Source: Oscillospiraceae bacterium
GTDB taxonomy: Bacteria; Bacillota; Clostridia; Oscillospirales; Oscillospiraceae
Assembly: GCA_031255955.1 (NCBI GenBank)
Contig: JAIRRO010000101.1
Location: 1-8,363 of the forward strand
DNA length: 8,363 nucleotides
Direction of reading: 5' to 3'
In this document: positions 1 through 6,378 of the stretch, piece after piece
Layout of the letters: each line of letters starts with the position of its first letter
How positions within the stretch are numbered: position 1 is the stretch's first letter
The notes under the pieces: generated by a model
What the model was told of the DNA's origin: nothing
What the model saw: only the letters and a program-made list of their open reading frames with translations
Databases searched by the model: none
Translations under genes and position numbers: made by a program

Positions 1-2
1 TA

Positions 3-167
3 ACTGAGGGTATTTCACGCGGCATAACCGAGGGCAAGATGGAGTCTGCGCTGGCAATGATCGCCTACGGCGATTCTATCGAAAAAGCCTCAAAGATCAC
101 CGGCATTCCCACCGATAAGATTCTTGCCCGTATGGAAGCGCAGAAGATAAAAAAGCCGTCGCAATAA
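3..167 (+). CDS. C-terminal fragment, Rpn/PD-(D/E)XK transposase-family nuclease-like
   Basis: Frame 3 is open from the left edge to a TAA at 165-167 and gives the last 54 residues of a gene whose start and catalytic part lie outside the window. The fragment begins with a Gly/Glu-rich repeat (EGISRGITEGK) and continues with a helix-turn-helix-like stretch (ALAMIAYGDSIEKASKITGI) and a lysine-rich tail. This is the arrangement typical of the C-terminus of Rpn-type, PD-(D/E)XK transposase-family nucleases, where EG-x-EKG-like repeats precede a segment of the form 'A..ML..G.s.e.IakiTGls.eei'. The call rests on this tail alone; the nuclease domain is not visible. It converges on the minus-strand transporter genes with only 29 nt between stop codons. 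I see no hairpin terminator in that gap. Confidence 0.6.
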   Translation, partial: TEGISRGITEGKMESALAMIAYGDSIEKASKITGIPTDKILARMEAQKIKKPSQ

Positions 168-196
168 CCTTACGTCATACCTACGCCATCACCCAA

Positions 197-733
197 TCAC
201 ATCTTTAACACCACGCCCACGGCTGCCGCGACGGCGATGAATACCAGCGGGTGGGCTTTGATTTTCAGCGTCGCGGGGATTAACACAAGCAGCAGTATCG
301 CCGCCTTCAGGTCGAACGCCGGGGTGAACAGCGACGCGCGGATAAGTCCCACCCCCACGGCGGCAATCAGCGCACAGGAAGCCGGACGCAGCGCGGAAAA
401 AGCTCCGGAGACAAGCTCGTTCTCGCGGAATTTCGTCAAAGCGCGCGCGATAATTAAAATAACAATAATACTCGGCGTGACTATGCCCAGCGTGGCAGCG
501 GCAACGCCCGGGATTCCCCCTGCGCGAAAACCCGCGTAGGACGCCATATTTATCCCGATGGGACCCGGCGTAGACTCCGCTACGGCTATCATATCGGCAA
601 GCTCCGTCAGCGTGAACCACGCCCGCCTGACAGCAATATTTTGCAAAAACGGAATAGTCGCGAGTCCCCCACCGAAGGACAGCAGCCCGACAAGAAAAAA
701 CTCACCGAACAGCGTCGCCAAAAGTACAATCAT
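197..733 (-). CDS. Short-chain chromate transporter (CHR family), second gene of pair
   Basis: This is a 178-aa polytopic inner-membrane protein equivalent to one half of the bidomain ChrA transporter. Family signatures are SFGGGLATIPFL at about residues 19-30, STPGPIGINMASYAGF at about 54-69, and TLGIVTPS at 81-88, followed by alternating hydrophobic segments to the C-terminus. CHR proteins of this short type work as pairs of homologous subunits; the characterised substrate is chromate, but many members have no proven substrate. I chose the ATG at 733 rather than the in-frame ATG at 763. The former overlaps the upstream stop as ATGA and is preceded by GAGGG (748-744) ten bases away, whereas the latter has no visible ribosome binding site and would overlap the upstream gene by 34 bases. 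Translation is probably coupled to the upstream paralogue. Confidence 0.9.
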   Translation of the reverse strand: MIVLLATLFGEFFLVGLLSFGGGLATIPFLQNIAVRRAWFTLTELADMIAVAESTPGPIGINMASYAGFRAGGIPGVAAATLGIVTPSIIVILIIARALTKFRENELVSGAFSALRPASCALIAAVGVGLIRASLFTPAFDLKAAILLLVLIPATLKIKAHPLVFIAVAAAVGVVLKM

Positions 734-1272
734 TTCGCGCGCGCCCTCAATTTGGTGAAGCATATCCCGAACGCCGCCGACGCCAGCGCGAGAACAACCG
801 GGTGCAGCTTTGTAAATACAGCAAGCAGAAATACGACCGCAAAAACGGCCCCCGCCTCGGGAGCTTTAACGGCGGAGCGCCACAGCGACGCAATTGTTTT
901 TATAATCAGCGCGCACACAGCCACACGCACACCGGCAAACGCGTGACGAACAACCGCATATTCGGCAAAGCCTTGCAGCAAGGCGGCAATCAACGATATT
1001 ATAACGGCGGAGGGCAGTACCAGCCCAAGCGTCGCGGCGATGCCGCCCGGCACCCCTGCTCGCTTATATCCGGCATATGTTGCCATATTTAAACCGATTA
1101 TACCGGGCGTACACTGCCCAACTACAATCATATCCGCAAATTCCGCCTCCGTCAGCCAAGCGCGCTTTTCAACAAGCTCGCGCGAGAGCATCGGGAGCAT
1201 TGCGTATCCCCCGCCGAAGGTCGTAACCCCCACGCGGGCATAAATAAGCGCGAGCATAAGCACCTCACGCAT
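730..1272 (-). CDS. Short-chain chromate transporter (CHR family), first gene of pair
   Basis: This 180-aa integral membrane protein is a paralogue of the downstream gene. It carries TFGGGYAMLPML at about residues 18-29, QCTPGIIGLNMATYAGY at 53-69 and TLGLVLPS at 81-88. The common CHR motif TPGP reads TPGI here, and a cysteine (C54) precedes it, whereas the partner keeps TPGP; the two halves are therefore not equivalent. The start is well supported: GGAGGTGA (complement of 1279-1286) sits six bases upstream of the ATG. The stop TGA overlaps the start of the next gene. A promoter with TTGAAA and TATACT boxes lies about 30 bases upstream of the start codon. The pair would form a heteromeric anion exporter or proton symporter in the cytoplasmic membrane; chromate as substrate is assumed from family knowledge only. 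Confidence 0.9.
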   Translation of the reverse strand: MREVLMLALIYARVGVTTFGGGYAMLPMLSRELVEKRAWLTEAEFADMIVVGQCTPGIIGLNMATYAGYKRAGVPGGIAATLGLVLPSAVIISLIAALLQGFAEYAVVRHAFAGVRVAVCALIIKTIASLWRSAVKAPEAGAVFAVVFLLAVFTKLHPVVLALASAAFGICFTKLRARAK

Positions 1273-1278
1273 ATTCCC

Positions 1279-1286
1279 TCACCTCC
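1279..1286 (-). promoter_or_regulatory. Ribosome binding site of first chr gene
   Basis: On the minus strand this reads GGAGGTGA, six bases before the ATG at 1272. It fixes the start of the first transporter gene. Confidence 0.85.
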
Positions 1287-1302
1287 GAATCACATTGCCG
1301 CA

Positions 1303-1331
1303 AGTATAACGCACATAAAATATAATTTCAA
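1303..1331 (-). promoter_or_regulatory. Sigma-70/SigA-type promoter for the chr pair
   Basis: On the minus strand a -35 box TTGAAA (1331-1326) is followed after exactly 17 bases by a -10 box TATACT (1308-1303). Both are within one or two bases of consensus. Transcription would start near 1296, giving a leader of roughly 25 bases before the ATG at 1272, which contains only the ribosome binding site. This was identified by eye. Confidence 0.7.
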
Positions 1332-1441
1332 CACAAAATCAACAAGGAAACCGCACTCGAATTCAAAAACACATTACACGAAAAGCAGCGCCCCGCAGCC
1401 GCCGCCGCCACATGCTCCCTACATTTTTTACAAATTTCATC
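1332..1441. other. Spacer between the two divergent promoters, no feature seen
   Basis: The whole gene-free stretch is 1273-1553. Outside the two promoters, the leader and the ribosome binding sites, this 110-base core holds a C/G-rich run around 1390-1410 and AT-rich flanks. I find no plausible short gene with a ribosome binding site, no tRNA-like fold and no hairpin followed by a T-run. Confidence 0.5.
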
Positions 1442-1470
1442 TTGACGTCCCACTTGATATTTGTTAATAT
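1442..1470 (+). promoter_or_regulatory. Sigma-70/SigA-type promoter for the Ldi/ene-reductase operon
   Basis: The -35 box TTGACG (1442-1447) and -10 box TAATAT (1465-1470) are separated by 17 bases, close to consensus. The start point would be near 1477, leaving a leader of about 77 bases before the ATG at 1554. No further promoter of similar quality was seen inside the operon, and there are no gaps large enough to require one. All six downstream genes are therefore probably read from here. Confidence 0.7.
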
Positions 1471-1477
1471 AGTTACA
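1462..1477. promoter_or_regulatory. Imperfect palindrome over the -10 box, possible operator
   Basis: The 16 bases TGTTAATATAGTTACA match their own reverse complement at 12 of 16 positions and cover the -10 box and the likely start site. A repressor bound here would block the operon promoter. The region is AT-rich, so chance symmetry is a serious alternative, and no regulator gene lies in the window. Confidence 0.25.
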
Positions 1478-1539
1478 TAGGAAACAAAAATAAATCGTAA
1501 AAAGAATGTTGCCAAAGAGACTATCGCCAAAAAAATATT

Positions 1540-1546
1540 GGAGGTG
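1540..1546 (+). promoter_or_regulatory. Ribosome binding site deciding the start at 1554
   Basis: GGAGGTG lies seven bases before the ATG at 1554. The alternative in-frame ATG at 1506 has no such site and would add 16 residues, so 1554 is preferred. Confidence 0.85.
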
Positions 1547-1553
1547 CAGTCGT

Positions 1554-3542
1554 ATGACCAACACAGAGCAACTGCTAAGGCGCTTTGACGCCCCGCCGCG
1601 CATTGAGGAAACCGGTCCGCAGGACGGGGGCTTTGACGGCAAGCGCATGGGCGCGCTGGGGCGGCGCACACGCATTATCCACGCCGCCTTGTGCGTCGTC
1701 GGTATTCTGCCGTGGCTGCTGTACATATTGGGCGCGCGGGGCATTTCGCCCCGGTTAATCGCGGTCGGGTTCGGACTTATCGTGCCCGGCGGAGGCTTTA
1801 TGGCGTGCGGCGGTCCTGTTACTGTCGCCGCCGGGCTGTTCCTCTGCTTCTTTCTGTGGAAGAAAAAAGCCATGTGGTGGCAGGATATTTACGGTACGCT
1901 TGCCGGAATTGTCGGCTTTTGGCTGCTGGGCGCCTTGGGCGGTCTGCTTGCCGGGCGCTGGGTTGTCACCCCGGTGGGCTATCAGCCGTGGGGCTATGCC
2001 ATCGCCCTCGGCGCCGCCGTCGTGCTGTTCGGGCGCTATGAGCTGCGCGTGCGCAAAATGAAAATCCAGCTGACCAAAGCCAGAAACGAGCGCATATCCG
2101 TCTATGACGACGCCATATCAGAGCTGGACGCCGCCGTTGCGGGCGAGCCTCCTGAAACTGACGAGCTGGACGAGGAACAGCTTCGCGCTGTTAAGTTTCT
2201 GCTTGACGTCACCGTGCGCGAGCCGGGCGATTTCTCCGGCTTTGACGAAAGCTTCGGGCTGTCCGATTATCGCTATCAGCTCTCACTGTTCGGGTATTGC
2301 CTGATGGTGTATCACGCGAAATACGCGCCGAATTTTCACGGGTATCTGAAGAAGGCGCACAGATGGCTCATAAATGGCTATACCGACCCGCGCACCTGCG
2401 GCTATTGGGCAAAGCAGGAGCTTGTCGGGTATTTCCGCCGCAACGCCGACCCCATCGTCCACGCAAACATTATGCTCTCCGGCTGGCTGATGCCCGTCGT
2501 CGCGGGGTATCGGGATCAATACGGCGACGATGAGTTTGAGCGCGAAGGCTCCATTGCCTTTCAGCCGTTTAAGGATAAGCCGGAGGAGCTGTATAAATAT
2601 AACGCGCGCGGCTGCTTTGACGTGCTGTATAATCAGTTCAAAAACCACGATTACCCGTATATGCTAATCCCCTGCGAGCCGCATGTCGCCTTTCCGGCGT
2701 GTAATTCCGTGGGGCTGGTGGGTATGCTGATGTATGACCGCGACCACGGCGAGGATCGCTGCGCCGAGTTTTGGGATGATTTATACGAAAATGTCAGCGA
2801 TAATTTTATCGAGATTGACGGCAGCATGGCGCTGCGGCGGCAATACCAATACGGTCTGCGGCATCTCCCGGACTCCCAAATCGGATATAATCCGCTTGCG
2901 GATGTGCAGAACTATATGCACTTCGGCTCCATATTCCCGGGGATGGCAAAGCGCTGCTATGCACTTATTCGCAAGACATTAATCGAAATCCGCGACGGCG
3001 ACGCCTATGTCCGCGATATGCCGTGGGAGAAAATGCTGGATATGCTGACCCGCCGCCCGGATCCCGCCCTGCAGCTGTCGATGCTGGAGCTCACCGCCGC
3101 CGAATACGGCGACCGCGAGCTGTATGACGCCCTGCGCAGCATAGAGCGCAAGCTGCTAAGCCGCAGCTTAGAGCCGATGTCCTTCCGATTCAAGGATGTA
3201 AATTCGTATAAAACGGTGTATCTGGCGTTCGGGAGGCTGCTGAAAAAGGGCTATTGGCGAGATGTTATCGCAAAGGGTATGCCGGAAACGGCGAAAACGG
3301 GACCGATTCTCACGGAGTGCCGCTTCCCGGATGTTCTTGTCGCGAAGGCGGTCAGCGACGGCGTGGGACTTGACCTTTGCTTATTCGGCGAGGGCGAGCA
3401 GACCATTAAAATTGAGCGTCTTGCCCCCAACGCGGCGTATCTTATCAATGACGCCCCCCACACCAGCGACGGCGACGGCTGCATCACAACAGCCGTCCGG
3501 CTTGACGGAAAAACGGAGGTGAAAATATGCTCTGCTGCCTAA
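1554..3542 (+). CDS. Membrane-anchored linalool dehydratase/isomerase-domain protein
   Basis: This 662-aa protein has two parts. Residues 1-165 carry about four membrane helices (near 41-60, 66-102 with a PGGG break, 112-133 and 145-160), with Arg/Lys-rich flanks predicting that both the N-terminus and the rest are cytoplasmic. Residues about 210-560 resemble linalool dehydratase/isomerase (LinD of Castellaniella defragrans), an alpha/alpha-barrel enzyme that interconverts geraniol and linalool and dehydrates linalool to myrcene. I recognise NIMLSGWL (305-312, LinD NIMYKGHL) and CEP-x6-CNSV with C374 and C383 at the same spacing as the two LinD active-site cysteines, then MYDRDHG (393-399, LinD VYDRLHG). 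Y241 aligns with LinD Tyr66. The histidine in LinD's KGHL is tryptophan here (W311), so the chemistry may differ. Residues about 580-662 look like a beta-rich C-terminal extension. LinD itself is a periplasmic protein of about 400 residues without membrane helices. It is the first gene of the operon. The substrate is unknown. Confidence 0.8.
   Translation: MTNTEQLLRRFDAPPRIEETGPQDGGFDGKRMGALGRRTRIIHAALCVVGILPWLLYILGARGISPRLIAVGFGLIVPGGGFMACGGPVTVAAGLFLCFFLWKKKAMWWQDIYGTLAGIVGFWLLGALGGLLAGRWVVTPVGYQPWGYAIALGAAVVLFGRYELRVRKMKIQLTKARNERISVYDDAISELDAAVAGEPPETDELDEEQLRAVKFLLDVTVREPGDFSGFDESFGLSDYRYQLSLFGYCLMVYHAKYAPNFHGYLKKAHRWLINGYTDPRTCGYWAKQELVGYFRRNADPIVHANIMLSGWLMPVVAGYRDQYGDDEFEREGSIAFQPFKDKPEELYKYNARGCFDVLYNQFKNHDYPYMLIPCEPHVAFPACNSVGLVGMLMYDRDHGEDRCAEFWDDLYENVSDNFIEIDGSMALRRQYQYGLRHLPDSQIGYNPLADVQNYMHFGSIFPGMAKRCYALIRKTLIEIRDGDAYVRDMPWEKMLDMLTRRPDPALQLSMLELTAAEYGDRELYDALRSIERKLLSRSLEPMSFRFKDVNSYKTVYLAFGRLLKKGYWRDVIAKGMPETAKTGPILTECRFPDVLVAKAVSDGVGLDLCLFGEGEQTIKIERLAPNAAYLINDAPHTSDGDGCITTAVRLDGKTEVKICSAA
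3515..3521 (+). promoter_or_regulatory. Ribosome binding site of the 49-aa microprotein
   Basis: GGAGGTG lies inside the end of the preceding gene, five bases before the ATG at 3527. It is as strong as the sites of the large genes and is the main argument that the short frame is translated. Confidence 0.75.
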
Positions 3543-3676
3543 TCGCCGCCGGATTGATTGTGCGGTTTCTCTTGAACTGGCGCGAGGCGCGCAAATATTT
3601 GGGGTTCGCGCCCCCGCGCGACGACAATCCTTATGGCTGGGAGGAATACTGTGAGCTTGACGACTTCGCCTCATAA
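3527..3676 (+). CDS. Small membrane-anchored protein of unknown function (49 aa)
   Basis: An ATG at 3527 opens a 49-codon frame ending with TAA at 3674-3676. It overlaps the Ldi-like gene by 16 bases and the next gene by 26 bases, in different frames. The protein has a hydrophobic N-terminal segment (residues 1-16, with a Cys-Cys pair at 3-4), a short basic stretch (RFLLNWREARKY) and an acidic, aromatic tail (YGWEEYCELDDFAS). That predicts a single-span or peripheral membrane protein with a cytoplasmic tail. I do not recognise a family. Evidence for reality is the strong ribosome binding site and the fact that it fills what would otherwise be a 108-base gap in a very tightly packed operon. 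It could be an accessory subunit of one of the two flanking membrane proteins, but that is a guess. Confidence 0.65.
   Translation: MLCCLIAAGLIVRFLLNWREARKYLGFAPPRDDNPYGWEEYCELDDFAS
3639..3644 (+). promoter_or_regulatory. Ribosome binding site deciding the GTG start at 3651
   Basis: GGGAGG is followed six bases later by GTG at 3651. The in-frame ATG at 3633 has no comparable site upstream, so the GTG is preferred as start of the 241-aa gene. Confidence 0.7.
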
Positions 3677-4376
3677 GCTGCTTATGCCGGCGCTGCGTGC
3701 CGCCGTGCTGGCGTCCTTCGTCTCGGGGGTGGTTGTCACCGCCTTTATGTACGCGGCGAACAGGCACGACCTGCACACGGCGCACGCGCTTTTATTAAAC
3801 GCGACGTTTTTACTGCTCGGCGTCTATCTTGTTGTTAGCGCCGGACTTACGAAAAACAGAGCGCTTACCGAAGCGTTGTCCAAAAGCGGAATCCGCGTGC
3901 GCGATATGAAAACGCTGTACGCGCTGGCGGGCAGCAAAACCCTTGATATCGCGGGGGAAATTTCCACCCGCGAGGGCTTTGCCGTCACCCGCGACACGCT
4001 ATCGGCTATCGGGATGAGCCTTGGGGAGGCTCCCGTCAAAATCGCCTTCGAGGGGGACTCTGACGTCGTTCTCACGCAGAACAAAATCACCCACGCGCTG
4101 AAGGCGTATTACATCGCGCGGCTGTATACGCGAGTGCCCGGCGCCGCCGTTTTTATCGCCACGACGGGGGTGGTTGGGCTGCTCAGTAGTCTTATGCTTA
4201 TCATCGCGCGTAATTTGGGGTATCATCCGCCGCACTTTATAGCGCCGTTTATGACTCTGCCCTTGTGCATATGCGGCGCTGCGACGGCATATCAGGCGGG
4301 TAAATTTGAAACCGCCGTACAAAAAATCACGTTTGAAAAAATAAAATCAATAAAATATTTTGGGAGGTCACGCTGA
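3651..4376 (+). CDS. Four-helix membrane protein of unknown function
   Basis: This is a 241-aa protein read from a GTG start. Hydrophobic segments lie at about residues 14-35, 45-65, 163-187 and 195-215, arranged as two hairpins separated by a soluble central domain of about 95 residues (68-162). The central part begins with a basic region (LTKNRALTEALSKSGIRVRDMKTLY) and contains an alternating segment (VKIAFEGDSDVVLTQNKI) that may be a small alpha/beta or winged-helix-like fold. The C-terminus is lysine-rich. I do not recognise the family. Its stop overlaps the start of the ene-reductase by one base (TGATG), so translation is coupled. A role as a membrane partner, anchor or transporter component for the operon's enzymes is possible but unproven. 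Confidence 0.8.
   Translation: MSLTTSPHKLLMPALRAAVLASFVSGVVVTAFMYAANRHDLHTAHALLLNATFLLLGVYLVVSAGLTKNRALTEALSKSGIRVRDMKTLYALAGSKTLDIAGEISTREGFAVTRDTLSAIGMSLGEAPVKIAFEGDSDVVLTQNKITHALKAYYIARLYTRVPGAAVFIATTGVVGLLSSLMLIIARNLGYHPPHFIAPFMTLPLCICGAATAYQAGKFETAVQKITFEKIKSIKYFGRSR
4362..4368 (+). promoter_or_regulatory. Ribosome binding site of the ene-reductase
   Basis: GGGAGGT lies seven bases before the ATG at 4376, inside the last codons of the membrane-protein gene. It fixes the 4376 start. Confidence 0.8.
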
Positions 4377-6376
4377 TGTCACGCAACTATCCACACGCCT
4401 ACGCGCCTATTCAAATCAGGGGCGCGTACTACAAAAACCGCTTGGAGCTGTCCCCGCCGGGCGCGGGCGGCACGGGCGACGAAAAAACAGGCTTCGTCAC
4501 CCCCGCCCTGCTCGATTATTTCCGCCCCTTCGCCAGAGGCGGCGCCGCCGTCGTCACCGTCGGCAACTGTTCTATCGATACAAAGGAGTGCTTTGACGAG
4601 CCGGGTCAAATCGATCTTTCCAGCGACGACTGCATCCCCGCGCTTGCCACGTTCGCGCGTATGTGCGATACATACGGCACCATCGGTCAGCTGGAGATTA
4701 ATCACTGCGGCGCAACGCAGGGCAACCTTGTAGAGCTGCCGGACGGCAACGGCTGGGCGCCCAGCCCCGTTATCACCCCGGCGGAGCGTGTGCGCGCGCG
4801 GATGGCGAACCGCGAGCCGCGCCCCACGCGCGAAATGAGTATCGCGAAGGTGGAGGAGACGATTCAAAAATTCGCCGACGCCGCCGGACGATGTAAGAAG
4901 GCGGGCTATAAATCCGTTATGTTCCACGGAGCGCACGGGAATTTATTGGCACAGTTCCTCAGCCCCGTGTTTAATCTGCGCACCGATAAATATGGCGGCA
5001 GCCTGCACAACAAAGCCCGCTTCGCCGTTGAAATGCTGGACGCCGTTCGCGCGGCAATCGGAGAGGACGTCGTCATCGAATATCGCATATCCTCTGACGA
5101 GATGGCGGAGGGTCACACCCGCTTCCCCGAGACGCTTGAATTCATCGGCTTAATCAAGGACAAGGTTGATATCCTGCACGTTTCCGCGGGACTGCACGAT
5201 ACGCAAGGCGAGCCGTGGGTGATGCGTCCGATGATTCCGCCGTACACATACCCGCAAAATTACAATCGCGAGCGCGCCCGGATAATCAAAAGCACCTATC
5301 CCGACCTGCTTATCAACGTCGTCGGCGCGAACAAATCCCCGGCGCAGGCAGATGAGATTATTGCAAGCGGCGACGCCGATTTTGTCAGCTTTATGCGCGC
5401 CCTGCTCGGCGACCCCTTTATGCCGCAGAAATACGCCACCGGCTGCGAATATCAGCACGCTCCGTGCATCCGCTGTCAGTGTCTGCAATTCTCTGACGGC
5501 GGTTTCAGCGGTCCGTGTACCGTGAACCCGATTGTCAACTACTCCCGCGAATATCCCGACGGACGCGTGCCAAAGGCGAGTGTTGCCAAGCGCGCGGCTG
5601 TAATCGGCGGCGGACCCGCGGGCATTACAGCGGCGAAAACGCTGATAGAGCGCGGTCACTCCGTCACGCTATATGAAAAGAGCGCAGCCCTCGGCGGGCA
5701 GATTCAAAAAGCCGCCGCGCCGCGTATGAAGCAGGATATGCGCGAATATCTGGCGTATTTGCAGGCATATCCTGAAAAAGCGGGCGTCTTGCTGAAGCTT
5801 AACACACAGGCGACGCCTGAGCTTATCGCGGCGGAGGGATATGACACGCTCATCGTTGCCGTCGGCGCGGAGCCTGCGCGTCCCCCCATTCCCGGCGCTG
5901 AAAACGCCCTGTGGGCGCCCGATTATCCCGCCGATTCCAAGGACTCGCGCGACATCGTTATCTTAGGCGCGGGCGCTATCGGCATAGAATGCGCCATCGA
6001 GCTGGCGGAGAACGGCAAAAAAGTAACGATACTTGAAATGAACGGCGCGCCGAACCTCGGAATGGATCTCTCCGCGCTGGGCGGCGGCGACGACTTGCTC
6101 AAAAAATGCAACGAGCTGGGTGTCGAAATTATCTGCGACGCGCGCGCCTTGGGCTATAACAACGGCGAGCTGCGTTATTCAAAAAACGGCGCGGAGAACG
6201 CAATTTCAAACTGTGAGCTGCTGCTTGCCACAGGCATGAATCCGCTGACGAGCTATGCCCGCTCTTTCCAGAATGCCGCGCCCAACACAGAGGTGTTCAT
6301 CGTCGGCGATTGCCTAAAGGTCGGCGATATCCGCACAAGCACACGCGGCGCGTTTGATCTGACAAGGGGGATATAA
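4376..6376 (+). CDS. FMN/Fe-S/FAD ene-reductase, FadH/BaiCD/enoate reductase type
   Basis: This 666-aa protein is full length for the 2,4-dienoyl-CoA reductase/BaiCD/BaiH group, which passes electrons from NAD(P)H through FAD, a 4Fe-4S cluster and FMN to a conjugated C=C bond. Residues 1-350 form an Old Yellow Enzyme TIM barrel: QLEINHCGA (105-113), HGAHGNLLAQFLSP (184-197), KYGGSL (205-210), HVSAGLHD (268-275, H274 matching the FadH His252 region) and RALLGDP (341-347). The cluster cysteines are C364, C367, C369 and C381 (CIRCQC, then CTVNP). FAD binding is at 409-416 (VIGGGPAG), NAD(P) binding at 528-536 (VILGAGAIG), and a late GD motif at 644-645 contacts FAD. Two oddities: Asn189 stands where E. 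coli FadH has the catalytic Tyr166, and the Cys spacing is x2-x1-x11 rather than FadH's x2-x3-x11. The substrate could be an enoyl-CoA, a free enoate, a steroid- or terpenoid-like enone; the sequence does not decide. The protein should be cytoplasmic. Confidence 0.92.
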   Translation: MSRNYPHAYAPIQIRGAYYKNRLELSPPGAGGTGDEKTGFVTPALLDYFRPFARGGAAVVTVGNCSIDTKECFDEPGQIDLSSDDCIPALATFARMCDTYGTIGQLEINHCGATQGNLVELPDGNGWAPSPVITPAERVRARMANREPRPTREMSIAKVEETIQKFADAAGRCKKAGYKSVMFHGAHGNLLAQFLSPVFNLRTDKYGGSLHNKARFAVEMLDAVRAAIGEDVVIEYRISSDEMAEGHTRFPETLEFIGLIKDKVDILHVSAGLHDTQGEPWVMRPMIPPYTYPQNYNRERARIIKSTYPDLLINVVGANKSPAQADEIIASGDADFVSFMRALLGDPFMPQKYATGCEYQHAPCIRCQCLQFSDGGFSGPCTVNPIVNYSREYPDGRVPKASVAKRAAVIGGGPAGITAAKTLIERGHSVTLYEKSAALGGQIQKAAAPRMKQDMREYLAYLQAYPEKAGVLLKLNTQATPELIAAEGYDTLIVAVGAEPARPPIPGAENALWAPDYPADSKDSRDIVILGAGAIGIECAIELAENGKKVTILEMNGAPNLGMDLSALGGGDDLLKKCNELGVEIICDARALGYNNGELRYSKNGAENAISNCELLLATGMNPLTSYARSFQNAAPNTEVFIVGDCLKVGDIRTSTRGAFDLTRGI

Positions 6377-6378
6377 AA

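Noticed and set aside
168..196. Bidirectional terminator between the converging genes
   Set aside because: Only 29 bases lie between the stops, and I find no stem-loop or T-run on either strand.
189..620. Minus-strand frame of 143 codons in the chr region
   Set aside because: It is an out-of-frame shadow of the second CHR transporter gene, which has clear family motifs.
731..763. Upstream ATG at 763 as start of the second CHR gene
   Set aside because: It has no ribosome binding site and would give a long overlap; the ATG at 733 forms a typical ATGA junction with GAGGG upstream.
1380..1415. C/G-rich intergenic run as an RNA hairpin or small RNA
   Set aside because: It is mostly a CCG-type low-complexity stretch without a complementary arm or a following T-run.
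1506..1553. Upstream ATG at 1506 as start of the Ldi-like protein
   Set aside because: It has no ribosome binding site, whereas GGAGGTG stands seven bases before the ATG at 1554.
1328..1873. Minus-strand open frame of 181 codons across the intergenic region
   Set aside because: It covers both the operon promoter and the start of the Ldi-like gene, its composition is not protein-like, and it would place a gene over the chr promoter.
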